Shown here piece by piece: positions 30,432 through 39,744 of a stretch of 64,000 bases of DNA (within the stretch, counting starts at the first letter, position 1; the number at the start of each line of letters is the position of its first letter). This DNA is from Holophagaceae bacterium (GTDB lineage: Bacteria; Acidobacteriota; Holophagae; Holophagales; Holophagaceae), in NCBI GenBank assembly GCA_016720465.1, contig JADKKO010000004.1:1-64000 (forward strand), read 5' to 3'. Position numbers and translations under genes: made by a program. Below the pieces are notes generated by a model. It saw nothing but the letters and a program-made list of their open reading frames with translations, did no database searches and was not told the DNA's origin.

Positions 30432-33267
30432 CGTCTCGCTCCTTAAGTAAGGTTTCGTTTGGTACCTGCCGTGTCGTTTTAAGGACGCCAAACGGATTGG
30501 CGGGTTTAACTGCCGCAGGAAGTGTCCTGGAGGCTGTTGCTGTGCTGGTGGCGGTTTCTCGTTGAGCCTTCCGTGCCTTGGACTGGCCTAGCTGCTTAGT
30601 ACCGAGGGCCTCATCTTTGCCTTCGCACCGGGTGGCTTGAACATCGGAGGTCGCCAGGGTCATTCCCAATGGACCATAGAGCGTCTTTGCCTCGGCCTGC
30701 TGCTCACCCAATCGTGGATCCCAGGCTTTGGCATCCAGCAGCCGCAGGTGCTCCGCAAGCCGCTCGGGAGAAAGCTCCTTTTTCTGGATCCTGGATTTTT
30801 TTGCAAGTTCGGCAAACGCATACCGAAGTTCGATCTCTGTACGGTTTCGGATCGTCCCCATGAGCTTGGATACGCACCGGTGCCATTGGTTTCCAACCAA
30901 CACATACACAACTCGAACATCCCAGGGGTCGACGCGAACCTCCACAGGCTGTCCGGCGACGCCTGGTTTCCGGAGCACATCGTTCCAGTACCAGATGTGA
31001 GTGATTTTTACGCCGCGTTGTCCATCCACCACCCTCGTATCCCCTTCCTGGGGGCTCGGACAGGTTTCAATCCGGAAGGTGTCGTCGTATCTGACCAGCC
31101 GATTCCGGCGTTCGCCCGTTTCCGTCAGCCGACGTTCCAGATGCTCAAGGGGTGCCTCACCATGGGCCGGATGAATCTCCGTCCCGTAAATCCGCTTGCA
31201 GAAGAAATCCATGGCGCCATGCAAGGCCGTAAGGGTCCAGGTGACGAAGTTTTCGGGTAGCACGCTCTTGGTGGTCATCCGAGCATGCTTCATGAGCTGA
31301 GTGTTGCCTTCCAGCAAATGGATGAACTGCGTGTTCACCGTTCCAAACAGGCGCTCCATTACCGATCCGTGCCGCGATTGGCCCGCTGGCCGGTATCGGA
31401 TGCTGCACCCGTATAGTTGGCAAACCCGCTGCATGGCCCTAGATTTGAAATCCTTGCCATTGTCGAGCACCAGCATTTCCGGCATCCGGCCGTGCCTGCG
31501 GACGAGGTCTCTCAGCACCATCATGCAGGAGCGGTAGGACGGCGCCTCGAAACTCAAATAGAAAGAGAGGACCGCCCGTGACTCAGCGTCCACTGCCAAT
31601 GTGAGCCACACCTTTCCAAGGGAATTCTTCCCACCCGGACCGCACATCAAAAGATCCAATTCGGTGTGGTCGATGTGAACGTACTGGAAGGGGCGGACGC
31701 CGTGGATGGACTCATTCAGATGGAGGTACCAGACGATGGGATCGGTTTGGTAAGCCCAGCGCTTCCCCTTCCTGGCCCGAATGGATTTTAGGTTTTCGAG
31801 TTCTTTATGGAACGTCCTAAGCGAGCAGGGGCGCACACCCGCCTCCTGGCAGCCATCCAGGAGGTATAGGTAGGCCGCCTTTTTGGTGATGTTCTTCGGA
31901 TTGTTGAATTGTTCCTGCGCGACTTTCGCGATCAGATCAAGCAATTCCTGCGGAATCTTCCGGGCATGATTTCCGCATCGTTCATATTTTGTAGCTAAGG
32001 AAAGATGCTGTTCGGCCACGCTCCCGCCTGCTTCACGCATGGCCTTGCGATACCGTTCAAGGCTCCGTTTCGATCGAGGCACCGAATTGGGATCCACGGC
32101 GGCCATCTGGAGCCATCCACCGCGTTGTAGCGCGGACTCGATGGCATTGGGAGAGACTGCATTAAGCGTGTCGCAAATGGTTAGCCCAGGATGTTGACTA
32201 GCCTGCAGCTCAAGCTTTCCTTCAGCGTGCAATGTCTCAAGCACTGAGATATCCACCTCGCTCGTGCCCTGTTCTCCCTTCAACAGGACCTTCGTATCAC
32301 CGATCAACGAGATCTCGTAGGGAAGGCCTTCATAGGTCAGCTTGGCCCCTACCTCAATTGATGCGACGCGAGTCTCTAGACATTCAGCCATGGCTGCTTC
32401 TTCAATTCGGCGGTGGAACTGCATCGCTGCCAAATCCCGGTAGATGAGCACTCTGTCCGTCTCCCCGAGGTCGTCATTGACCAGGTCGACAGTGAGTTGG
32501 CCATCTGCGATCGCTTTGTAGATGTCATCCGTAGTGACTTTGGGTACATCGATTTCGACAGAACCCATGTCGCCTACCGCCACACCAGATATACCCTCGT
32601 TCACTTTCGTTCCAATCCGAGCAATCAGATGAACCAGCGGAATGACAGCCTGGCCTTCGAAGAAACCCTTCAATGTGGCTATGGCCTTCTGCTCGACAGG
32701 TGGCCACCCCGGTGTCAGGTAGTCTCCTAAAAAGATCAGGTTCTGGACGTACTGCTGCGGGTGCTCATCGGCTGAATGCAGTCGATAGTCGATTCCCAGA
32801 GAAGCAAGATATTCTTCGGCCTCCGGGAAGCGCCACCCATCATCGGTTCGGAGATACCGTCCCGGCGTTTTTCGCGCCAGGCCAATGAGCCGTTCCTCCT
32901 CGCGCCATTCCTCCAGGCGAAATCCGTCTGTGGTGATCAGCAGGAAGTCGGGGGTATGCTGAAGCCGGAAGGGTTTCTTGGTGCCACGCTCTGTCAGCAT
33001 CAAGTCCAACTTCACCGGCTGTGGGTAGTACTCCAAAATCTTTGGGTCATGCTCGTATTGGACGATGGCCGGGAATTCAACCGTCCGGCTCTCCGCAGCG
33101 ATTGCCCGACCCATTTTCTGGCTCGCATAGCGAGTGATCACGTTTCCGCGATGGGATTGCACTTCCCTGACTGGGGCTTCTTTGCGGGCCTTCTGCACCA
33201 ACCGCATTCCAGCGCTTGGGGTTCCAAGGCTTTTGAACAAGTCGTGCAATTCAATTTGGGTCAACAT
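30412..33267 (-). CDS. TnsA-TnsB fusion transposase (DDE integrase core; TnsA active site incomplete)
   Basis: 951 aa. Residues about 30-170 resemble the TnsA endonuclease: E64 (RTVEFPAIVQYEHDP), QPVKLDLML, D107 (HTPDFLL), then LEEWREEERL where TnsA has its E-x-K; the lysine is not in place. Residues about 280-420 hold helix-turn-helix parts. The DDE core follows: D533 (YVHIDHTELD), D602 (MLVLDNGKDF) and E638 (GSVMERLFGTVN), with a Mu/TnsB-type C-terminal region ending in a TnsC-contact-like tail. TnsB cuts 3' ends and joins strands. Loss of the TnsA site predicts cointegrate formation. ATG 33267 is used; the frame stays open for about 55 codons upstream without ATG, GTG or TTG. Confidence 0.88.
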   Translation of the reverse strand: MLTQIELHDLFKSLGTPSAGMRLVQKARKEAPVREVQSHRGNVITRYASQKMGRAIAAESRTVEFPAIVQYEHDPKILEYYPQPVKLDLMLTERGTKKPFRLQHTPDFLLITTDGFRLEEWREEERLIGLARKTPGRYLRTDDGWRFPEAEEYLASLGIDYRLHSADEHPQQYVQNLIFLGDYLTPGWPPVEQKAIATLKGFFEGQAVIPLVHLIARIGTKVNEGISGVAVGDMGSVEIDVPKVTTDDIYKAIADGQLTVDLVNDDLGETDRVLIYRDLAAMQFHRRIEEAAMAECLETRVASIEVGAKLTYEGLPYEISLIGDTKVLLKGEQGTSEVDISVLETLHAEGKLELQASQHPGLTICDTLNAVSPNAIESALQRGGWLQMAAVDPNSVPRSKRSLERYRKAMREAGGSVAEQHLSLATKYERCGNHARKIPQELLDLIAKVAQEQFNNPKNITKKAAYLYLLDGCQEAGVRPCSLRTFHKELENLKSIRARKGKRWAYQTDPIVWYLHLNESIHGVRPFQYVHIDHTELDLLMCGPGGKNSLGKVWLTLAVDAESRAVLSFYLSFEAPSYRSCMMVLRDLVRRHGRMPEMLVLDNGKDFKSRAMQRVCQLYGCSIRYRPAGQSRHGSVMERLFGTVNTQFIHLLEGNTQLMKHARMTTKSVLPENFVTWTLTALHGAMDFFCKRIYGTEIHPAHGEAPLEHLERRLTETGERRNRLVRYDDTFRIETCPSPQEGDTRVVDGQRGVKITHIWYWNDVLRKPGVAGQPVEVRVDPWDVRVVYVLVGNQWHRCVSKLMGTIRNRTEIELRYAFAELAKKSRIQKKELSPERLAEHLRLLDAKAWDPRLGEQQAEAKTLYGPLGMTLATSDVQATRCEGKDEALGTKQLGQSKARKAQRETATSTATASRTLPAAVKPANPFGVLKTTRQVPNETLLKERDDDYEFF

Positions 33268-33724
33268 GGCTTGGACGCTTTCTGAAAGTTCCTCTGCATC
33301 GAAGGCCGCTTTAAAGACGCGCCTCCCCGAACCCCTCGATTCAATGAGCGGTTTAGCATTGGCAAGATTTCTGGAAATTTTTAGCTGGTTGCCGACTGGG
33401 ATCTGACCATCCCAGGGTTTTTCAATGCGGGTTGTTTACTTCGGTTCTCCCCGGTGCAGAGCCCTCTCTATCTTGTTCAGGGGGCGAAGTTTGGTTGCCT
33501 GGTAAGTCGTGGCCGCATCGGTGCTCACCTTCCACCCACCTGGCCGATGCTTGGTGCATGATTCCTTGGCAACAGTGGAAGGGGCGTTTGTTGGATCATC
33601 TGGGGAGCACCTGAGGGAAAGATGTTGGTTCTAATAATCAAAGTATATACATCAAATTTGATTAAATCAAGTCAAAAATTAAAAATAATTTTCTTTTTTG
33701 TGCTTGAATGGAAAGGGAGGAGCC
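33268..33724. promoter_or_regulatory. Divergent intergenic region of tnsAB and the DUF6471 gene with AT-rich palindromes
   Basis: 457 bases without a gene. The distal part (33630-33700) is strikingly AT-rich and contains ATCAAATTTGAT (33651-33662, perfect palindrome) overlapping TTGAT-TAA-ATCAA (33658-33670), plus another ATCAAA at 33637. These look like operator sites for a dimeric regulator. GGGAGG at 33715-33720 serves the DUF6471 gene. The right end of the transposon should also be in or near this interval, but I see no copy of the 16-bp left-end repeat. Confidence 0.45.
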
Positions 33725-34132
33725 ATGGACAGTCCTTGGGACAAATACGCCGCGCGGCTTGTCAAGGATCTGCTCCACGTCCGTCGAATGGACTATTCGC
33801 AGTTGTCCATAGGATTCTTCGAGAAAGTCGGCCAGGAAGTAAAACCGCAGATATTGACGAACAAAATCAATCGGGGCACGTTCTCGTTGGGTTTCTTCCT
33901 GCAATGTCTTGTAGCTATGGAGATGGATATTGATGAGGTGCCCTGGGGGACTCTGAGAAACCTAAATGGACCACCCGAAAAATTCGAGACTCGCAAGATG
34001 ATCTTTGATCCCGACACTTCGTCGTACATTCGAAAGCTTCCCCCTTATGAACCCGTCAAGCCCCCCCCTCCTGATGAAGAGCTTGACTTCATAGATCTGC
34101 CACCATCACGCCTACCGAAGCGAACCAAGTAG
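33725..34132 (+). CDS. DUF6471-domain protein (putative DNA-binding regulator)
   Basis: 135 aa. WDKYAARLVKDLLHVRRMDY followed by SQLSIGFFEKVGQE, LTNKINRGTFSLGFFLQCL and AMEMDIDEVPW match the DUF6471 pattern, a compact helix-turn-helix-like domain. A Pro-rich acidic tail follows. GGAGG precedes ATG 33725. Divergent from tnsAB across an AT-rich palindromic region, so it may regulate the element; this is inference. A GC-rich hairpin plus T5 follows the stop. Confidence 0.75.
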   Translation: MDSPWDKYAARLVKDLLHVRRMDYSQLSIGFFEKVGQEVKPQILTNKINRGTFSLGFFLQCLVAMEMDIDEVPWGTLRNLNGPPEKFETRKMIFDPDTSSYIRKLPPYEPVKPPPPDEELDFIDLPPSRLPKRTK

Positions 34133-34180
34133 AGCGGCCGCCTGCGAATTCCTGGCGTGTTCAAGCGAGCGCCGCTTTTT
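34133..34180 (+). terminator. Probable terminator after the DUF6471 gene
   Basis: AGCGGC right after the stop codon and GCCGCT followed by TTTT at 34171-34180 can pair around a 32-base insert that itself contains CGCC/GGCG. Branched, so less certain than a simple hairpin. Confidence 0.4.
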
Positions 34181-34450
34181 AGTCGAGTTCATGGCCAATG
34201 GAAAGGTGCAGCTCCAGCAAAGCGAGCAATTCAGATCTGACGTCTCCACATAGAACTGGGCCAAGGATAATGTGAGTCCTCCCCCTTATTGACCCGCCCC
34301 GGTTTTCCATCGCAGTTCTAGAGTGAGGAATCTGGCCTGTTGGGGCGGTCGATCAAAACCTTCAGAAACAGGGAGACGGAAACAAACTGATATTCACAAA
34401 GCGTTATTCATTCAGCTTTTCATCGCGGTGCCTTAAGTTACCAGATGGAA
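34181..34450. other. Gene-free stretch
   Basis: No credible reading frame on either strand. It separates the mobile element from the LytTR fragment. An acaaact motif at 34384 faintly recalls the left-end repeat but is too short to support a transposon end. Confidence 0.4.
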
Positions 34451-34747
34451 TCATGAGAGCCCTAGCCGTCCCTTCAGGATCAATGTCGCGCCACGGCTGG
34501 CCAGCAATTCGATGCCCCCAGGAAGGGTCACGATCACGCGCCCACCAAAGGTAGGTTTCAGTCCCACGATTGCTTCCGGCCGCACCAGCAGATGCCGGTG
34601 GATGCGCAATAGGCCCGCGTTGGCGAAGTGCTGTTCCACTTCCACCAACGTCTTCCACTGTGTCTCGAAGCGCTCGCCCGCATAAGCGTAGACCACCTCG
34701 GCCTCTACTTCGAAGTGGGTGGTTCTGGATAGATCCACGAAGACCAC
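34451..34747 (-). pseudogene. LytTR DNA-binding domain, probable remnant of a LytR/AlgR response regulator
   Basis: The 98 residues from a GTG at 34747 cover a LytTR domain: FEVEAEVVYAYAGERFETQW, TLVEVEQHFANAGLLRIHRH, LLVRPEAIVGLKP and VTLPGGIELLASRGATLIL. The receiver domain expected upstream is absent. The frame continues upstream for about 30 more codons with linker-like residues (LPGKKFQTDPLPKAGEG) but no phosphoryl-acceptor site. Most likely a truncated chromosomal gene next to the insertion; a free-standing LytTR regulator is the alternative. Confidence 0.6.
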
Positions 34748-34839
34748 GCCTTCGCCCGCTTTCGGTAGTGGGTCAGTTTGAAATTTCTTTCCGGGAAGGC
34801 GCCCTTGGAGCCCTTGGACGCCTGTCCCATACTTGAAGC

Positions 34840-35049
34840 ATGAAGAAGGTTCCCTCCAGGAAGGATGTCAACCAAACGGCCTTCGACGTCGTCCAGACAG
34901 CGACCGCGAATGTGAACGTGCCCATGAAGCTCTATCCCGTCTTGGGACTGGAGACCGAACGGGAGATAGCCTCGCAGCTCAAAAAATTGCCCATCCGTAA
35001 TCTAATCGATGGTGGAGATCCGGATATTGGTGCCTGTACGCATGATTGA
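34840..35049 (+). CDS. Small hypothetical protein, 69 aa
   Basis: Begins MKKVPSRKDVNQTAFDVVQTAT. The KDxNQxAxxxVxxAT pattern is seen in many short bacterial proteins of unknown function, which supports translation of at least the first half. The second half may be altered by nearby rearrangement. Confidence 0.4.
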   Translation: MKKVPSRKDVNQTAFDVVQTATANVNVPMKLYPVLGLETEREIASQLKKLPIRNLIDGGDPDIGACTHD

Positions 35050-35246
35050 CTACCATTCTGAGAATTCAAAATGGGGACTCGTAAAGAGTCCCCCTGAACT
35101 TTGGTGGGTCCGCTTACAAAACCAAGATCCTTTTCAAGTTAAACAACGCGGCCACCACACGATGTGGGCAAGGCGTCCAACAGACCCACAGCTCGGCCCT
35201 CTCCACAAGTCGAGTGCGCCTCAGGCGAGTAAGAGGGTGTCCAATT

Positions 35247-35552
35247 TTACTTCTTTGAGGGAGGCCAAGGGTAGGTATCGCTCTTGTCCCGGTTGATCTC
35301 CCACTGAAGAGGTTGGAGGTTGTCCAGATCGTCCGTTCCGTCTTTCGCGACCGGCTTGATGTGATCAACCTCCCAGCCGTGGTTCGATTTCGTGTTGCCG
35401 TAGTCTGTGAACTTCAGTGGCTTGCCACAGATGTCGTAGCGCCAGTCCTTTGGTTCATAACCATTTATGGGTCGCCCCTTCGCCCACACCACACCGATTG
35501 TGGTTTGGCCGAAGGGTTTGCCTGCGATGTCGGTGTTGCGATTGCGAGACAT
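35247..35552 (-). CDS. HNH endonuclease domain protein
   Basis: 101 aa. GWEVDHIKPVAKDGTDDLDN then LQPLQWEINRDKSD is a clear HNH motif (His of VDHIKP, Asn of DNLQPL, Asn of EINRDKSD). The upstream zinc-ribbon half that often accompanies this family is reduced to a single Cys (YDICGKP). ATG 35552 follows CGGAGTCCAT. Last gene of a four-gene minus-strand operon, 36 bases after the helicase stop. It could nick or cleave DNA recruited by the helicase/nuclease pair, or be a passenger homing-type nuclease. Confidence 0.85.
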   Translation of the reverse strand: MSRNRNTDIAGKPFGQTTIGVVWAKGRPINGYEPKDWRYDICGKPLKFTDYGNTKSNHGWEVDHIKPVAKDGTDDLDNLQPLQWEINRDKSDTYPWPPSKK

Positions 35553-35588
35553 ATGGACTCCGATCAACGAGATGGGGGGAAGACAGGG

Positions 35589-38500
35589 CTAATCGCTACC
35601 TTCCATTATGGTCCAGGCTCGGTGATATGCCTTTCCGATGGGCCCTAATGCATCGACCCATGGCCGTGCGCCATTGCCGTGAAGATCCATTCGGATCTGC
35701 GACAAAGGCCTGGCCAAGAATTCGTTCCCGAGACCGTGGGCCAAGGGTTGCGCGGCCTCTCTTGGGACTCCCAGCAAGCGGAGTGTGATTGCTTCGTCGG
35801 AATTCACACCGTAGAACACCCGAGCTGGAAGATTTTTCAAGGACTGCTGTTCAGAAGGAGGGAGCTTTTCCCTGTCGGCGTCTTTCACCGTCATGGACTG
35901 CAGCGCCGCCAAGCCCCAAGAAGTAGTTTGAGTGAGCCGTCCGAAAAGGCTTTGGCCGCAGTGAGTCATGGCGAGTGTGGCCTCGTCAGGGGGGGTTTCG
36001 GAAAAGGGTTTGCCACCGTTGTAGTAACGCTCAGCCATGATTTCTAGACTGGCGCCCTGGACCCAGTCCGAAACGATCCTGGCCAACAGATTCCCATCAG
36101 GTTTCGTTCCCCCGATTGCCTCGGATAGGTTCTCCCGCAGCTCAGGGACCGCAAGCAGAATTCCCATCATTTTCTGAAGAGGAAGGCTGGGCCCAGCGAA
36201 CAGACGCGAGGTGTCCCAGGATTTCGCTGTGATCTGTTCGGTCCTCAACCTGGCCAACGCCAAGCTGACACTCTCCCAAGAGAAGCCTGTGAGATCGACG
36301 AGCTTCAATGGGTGCCCTTGGAGCTGTTCCGCGTACTGGCGGACGACATCAAGGAACTGCATCGCAGCCCTTGGGTTGGTTTGGCGAAGGGAGGCAAATC
36401 CGAAAGTGCCTCGAAGAATCTCCTCGATCTGCGTAGCGAATTTATAGGGGTCGCCGATTTGACGGTAAGTGTGGGCAAGGTACTGAAGGAAGGGTGACCA
36501 CTCAACGCGTTGATACAGGTCAGCAAGATGAGGTAATTCACCAGCCGCTGTCAGGACAGCCTGGACCATACTGACGAGCCTTGAATTGATGTCCTCAACG
36601 CTTTTATTCACGAACTGTGTGAGTGTCTCTTCCTGCTCATCGCCGTCGCATGCAATCGCTACGATGCCCAGGTCTCCTTGATCGACACGACCGGCCCGTC
36701 CGGCAATGTTCCAAAATTCCGAAGAGGTCATTGACCTCCTGGGCAAATACTGAGAAACCAGAACGACGGCGGACACCGGAAAGTTCACGCCCTGTGCAAG
36801 AGTTGTGGTCGCTGCTAGCACATCGATGTGATTGTTCGTCAACAACCATTCCATCAGGCACCGAGCATCTTCTGGGAGCCCTGCGTGGTGGACCCCGACT
36901 CGACGTTCCACTAACTCGGTCAGAGGAAAACGAGACCCGAAGGCTGCGTGAAGGAAGTCGCAGACCTCCTGCACGTCGTCGGGCAAGTTCTGGGTGGGCT
37001 GTGGTTGGCGGAGGAGATGCCCCGTTACCTTCCAGCAGGACCCGGGATCCCGGCAAAGCACAACCACAGCTCCCCGGTGCTTGAGGATGTCAGCTGTGGC
37101 TGCCGCAATCTTTCCTAATCCGTTTTTTACGTCCGACCATTTAAAGGAGAGCGGCCTGTTTTCCGGGAGAGCCACGGACTCTGGGAGGGTTAGTGTGTTC
37201 TTGCTGGTATGCAGGGTTGTGAAGGTCAGATGGAAGTCATCCCGGGCTGGACCTTGCACGGGCCTGCTCAGGGCAATGACCCTGTCGTTCGGTTGCCATT
37301 CAACCGACATGTCGAAATCTTCGTTGTTGTTGGGATCCAACCAGCTAGCAATTTCCTTGGCGTTTCGAATGAAGGGAGTGAGCAAGAGGAATTGGGCTTC
37401 ACGGCATTCCCGGTTGATGGTGGCCAGCATCAGTTCGAGCTTCAGGCCACGACTCTCTGAATCCAGGTTGTGGGCTTCATCCACCACAACGAGCGTGAGA
37501 GGTCGGCCGATCTTGTCCTCCCATCCCATGCGGAGCATCAAGTCGAGTTTCTCAGGCGTCGTCACCAAGACCCGGAATCGGGATAGGGGATCTTGGTCGT
37601 TCAATAAATTCTCTTCCTGGCCATCCACATCCAGAACCGGGCTCACACGTTCGACGGAGATGCCCAGCGGGCTAAAATCCCGCCTCAGATTGGCCGTGAT
37701 CTGGTTCACTAGTGCCCGGGTGGGTGCCAGGTAGGCTACCCACCCGGCAACGTCCTCGAATTGGTTCAATGCTTGGAGAATCCGGAACTGGGCGATCAGA
37801 GTCTTCCCGCTAGACGTGGGCAAGCTAATCACGATGGAGCGACGGCCAGATGAAATCAGCCCCCTTTCTTGAAGCGTTCGCCGTTGCGGCGGCAGCAATT
37901 CGAACAGCGGGTTCAGACGGTCAGGGGAAGCAAGACCTTCAATAAACTTGCGGACCTTGGACGGGACTGCACGAGAGATGGACCAGATGGAGTTGCGACA
38001 CAACTCGGTTGAGGAAAGGGCAAGAGTCCGTACCAATACTTCTAGGGCTGCAAGATTGCCATGCTCACAAGCCAACAGCGCACGGTCGAATTGGGCCTGG
38101 AGTTTCGGACCGATATCGAATGTGCCTTCCACAACCCCTTGGTTGGTGAACGCGGCCATCAATTCGGCGGCCTTAGCGAGGTGGTACAAGGCCACCAGCT
38201 CCCAGGCGGCGGTCTTGCCGACTTGGCCTTCGCCTTGAGCTTCCAAGTAGTGCTGCTCAAATTCACCTTGGAGCGTGCGGAGAGTATCAACGCTTTCCTG
38301 GACTTTTCGGAGGTCTTCCCAACCTTGTTTTCGGATGATAAGTAACCATGCAGAGTAGATCGAATTCTTGACGCGCTGCCCCCATTCGTTTGAAACGCCA
38401 TCTACCTCCAACGGTTCCAATTTGAGGATGCGTCGAGCATCGGCTGACCTATCCGCCAGCACAGCCAAACACGTCAGCCGAAGCAACCATTCGAGATGGT

Positions 38501-38771
38501 CCGCAGACCCCTCGGGTGCCGTGATGGTGCGCATCACTTCAAACGTCCGTGATGCGAGACTACGAATCTGTTCAATATCCGGCACCGGCTGAAGAAGCTG
38601 CCCATACAAAGCCAAGTCCAGCACCCGCGATGCATGATCCAGATTACTTTCACCGAATGGAAACCCAGGCTGAAGTTGGAGAGCTTTAAAAATTCTGCGT
38701 CGCGCGGCTTCTCCTTTTGCTTCTTCGATACGCGACGCATCAATTGAATCAAGAATCCAAGAAGGGCTCAT
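35589..38771 (-). CDS. Ski2-like DEAD/DEAH-box helicase (HamB-like)
   Basis: 1060 aa superfamily 2 helicase. An approximately 300-residue N-terminal helical region precedes Walker A ISLPTSSGKT (to about 324), motif Ia LAPTRALVNQI, TTPEKLD, DEAH at 431-434, VLCRDPGSCW, VGVHHAGLPEDAR, VLAATTTLAQGVNFPV and motif VI FWNIAGRAGRVDQGD (about 686-700). The NIAGRAGR form is typical of Ski2-like enzymes and of HamB. ATG 38771 overlaps the preceding nuclease stop (ATGA). Together with that gene it resembles the Hachiman (HamA-HamB) or AbpAB anti-phage pair. Confidence 0.88.
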   Translation of the reverse strand: MSPSWILDSIDASRIEEAKGEAARRRIFKALQLQPGFPFGESNLDHASRVLDLALYGQLLQPVPDIEQIRSLASRTFEVMRTITAPEGSADHLEWLLRLTCLAVLADRSADARRILKLEPLEVDGVSNEWGQRVKNSIYSAWLLIIRKQGWEDLRKVQESVDTLRTLQGEFEQHYLEAQGEGQVGKTAAWELVALYHLAKAAELMAAFTNQGVVEGTFDIGPKLQAQFDRALLACEHGNLAALEVLVRTLALSSTELCRNSIWSISRAVPSKVRKFIEGLASPDRLNPLFELLPPQRRTLQERGLISSGRRSIVISLPTSSGKTLIAQFRILQALNQFEDVAGWVAYLAPTRALVNQITANLRRDFSPLGISVERVSPVLDVDGQEENLLNDQDPLSRFRVLVTTPEKLDLMLRMGWEDKIGRPLTLVVVDEAHNLDSESRGLKLELMLATINRECREAQFLLLTPFIRNAKEIASWLDPNNNEDFDMSVEWQPNDRVIALSRPVQGPARDDFHLTFTTLHTSKNTLTLPESVALPENRPLSFKWSDVKNGLGKIAAATADILKHRGAVVVLCRDPGSCWKVTGHLLRQPQPTQNLPDDVQEVCDFLHAAFGSRFPLTELVERRVGVHHAGLPEDARCLMEWLLTNNHIDVLAATTTLAQGVNFPVSAVVLVSQYLPRRSMTSSEFWNIAGRAGRVDQGDLGIVAIACDGDEQEETLTQFVNKSVEDINSRLVSMVQAVLTAAGELPHLADLYQRVEWSPFLQYLAHTYRQIGDPYKFATQIEEILRGTFGFASLRQTNPRAAMQFLDVVRQYAEQLQGHPLKLVDLTGFSWESVSLALARLRTEQITAKSWDTSRLFAGPSLPLQKMMGILLAVPELRENLSEAIGGTKPDGNLLARIVSDWVQGASLEIMAERYYNGGKPFSETPPDEATLAMTHCGQSLFGRLTQTTSWGLAALQSMTVKDADREKLPPSEQQSLKNLPARVFYGVNSDEAITLRLLGVPREAAQPLAHGLGNEFLARPLSQIRMDLHGNGARPWVDALGPIGKAYHRAWTIMEGSD

Positions 38772-39742
38772 GATGCCCCTCCAGAAATCAGGCCAGGCCA
38801 ATCAGGAATGGCGCAGGGTGTGTACCAAGCAAGGAAGTGAAGTTGCGTCGGCGCAGTGATCCGGCTCCCCATCAAACGCCCCTTGGAACTCAAGTCCAAT
38901 TCGTTGGGCGGGGTGTCCCGGACCATCGCTCCTACGAGGAGGAAGTCCTGCCCTTCAGACTTCAAATATCGCTCCGTGGCCTGTTTGTAGAAATCCTCCA
39001 TTTCCTGGTTGCCGATACACCTGGCCCACAACCACTTCAAAAGGCAAAGATGCTCCTCTGAAAAGGCCACTGAATGGTTCTCAACCTGATAAGCAAGACC
39101 CTGATTCCGCCCGTTCATGACACCTGGCGGATTTGAAGCATCACTTGAAGTCTTGACCTCGCCAATGAGCAAGAGAACTTCGCCACCGGCTGTTTTGAAA
39201 CCCACCAAATCTGCCCCGGGCAGGCTTGCACGAGGAGTCCTTGCATCTCGCTGCATATTCCATGGCCATCGGGCCTGCCATGCGGAGCCTTCTGCGAGCA
39301 AACACTCCGCGATCGCTTCTCCGATTTGCCATGATTTGATTGGTGAAACAGCCCCTAAGAATTTCTCTAAAACACCTAGTTTCATGCCGGTCCCGCCAAG
39401 ATCCCGCATCTGATCCTGGAATGACGCATCGAGCGCAAGATCTCTTACTCGGTCATGCGCTGGGCCACGCAAAAACGCAGTGAAGGCCTCCACGTCCGTG
39501 ATGTGGTAACCCATCCAGTTGACCTGTGAGGAATTGCCGTGGAAGCATTGCCGCGCGTCAATTCGAGCGTCCACGTCTCCCCCAAAATGCGGCATTAGCA
39601 TACTGAAGGTATCAGTCGTGACCCATGAACGGCCACGATGAACTGGGAATGAACCGTTTGAGTTGGGCCAAACTGGGCCCCGACCCCCGACCTCTGGCGA
39701 GAAGCCGGGTTTTACCCGATAACGAACTTGCTGCTGCCACAT
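38768..39742 (-). CDS. PD-(D/E)xK nuclease, HamA/DUF1837-like
   Basis: 324 aa. WQIGEAIAECLLAEG (E142), PGADLVGFKT (D178) and LIGEVKTSSD (E195, K197) give a complete PD-(D/E)xK-type active site in the arrangement of HamA (DUF1837), where GE, G-x-D and gExK follow one another over about 55 residues. ATG 39742 is two bases after the stop of the zinc-ribbon gene, and its own stop overlaps the helicase start. In Hachiman, HamA is a nuclease held inactive by HamB until the helicase engages damaged or phage DNA. Family placement is by motif layout only. Confidence 0.72.
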   Translation of the reverse strand: MWQQQVRYRVKPGFSPEVGGRGPVWPNSNGSFPVHRGRSWVTTDTFSMLMPHFGGDVDARIDARQCFHGNSSQVNWMGYHITDVEAFTAFLRGPAHDRVRDLALDASFQDQMRDLGGTGMKLGVLEKFLGAVSPIKSWQIGEAIAECLLAEGSAWQARWPWNMQRDARTPRASLPGADLVGFKTAGGEVLLLIGEVKTSSDASNPPGVMNGRNQGLAYQVENHSVAFSEEHLCLLKWLWARCIGNQEMEDFYKQATERYLKSEGQDFLLVGAMVRDTPPNELDLSSKGRLMGSRITAPTQLHFLAWYTPCAIPDWPGLISGGAS

Positions 39743-39744
39743 GG

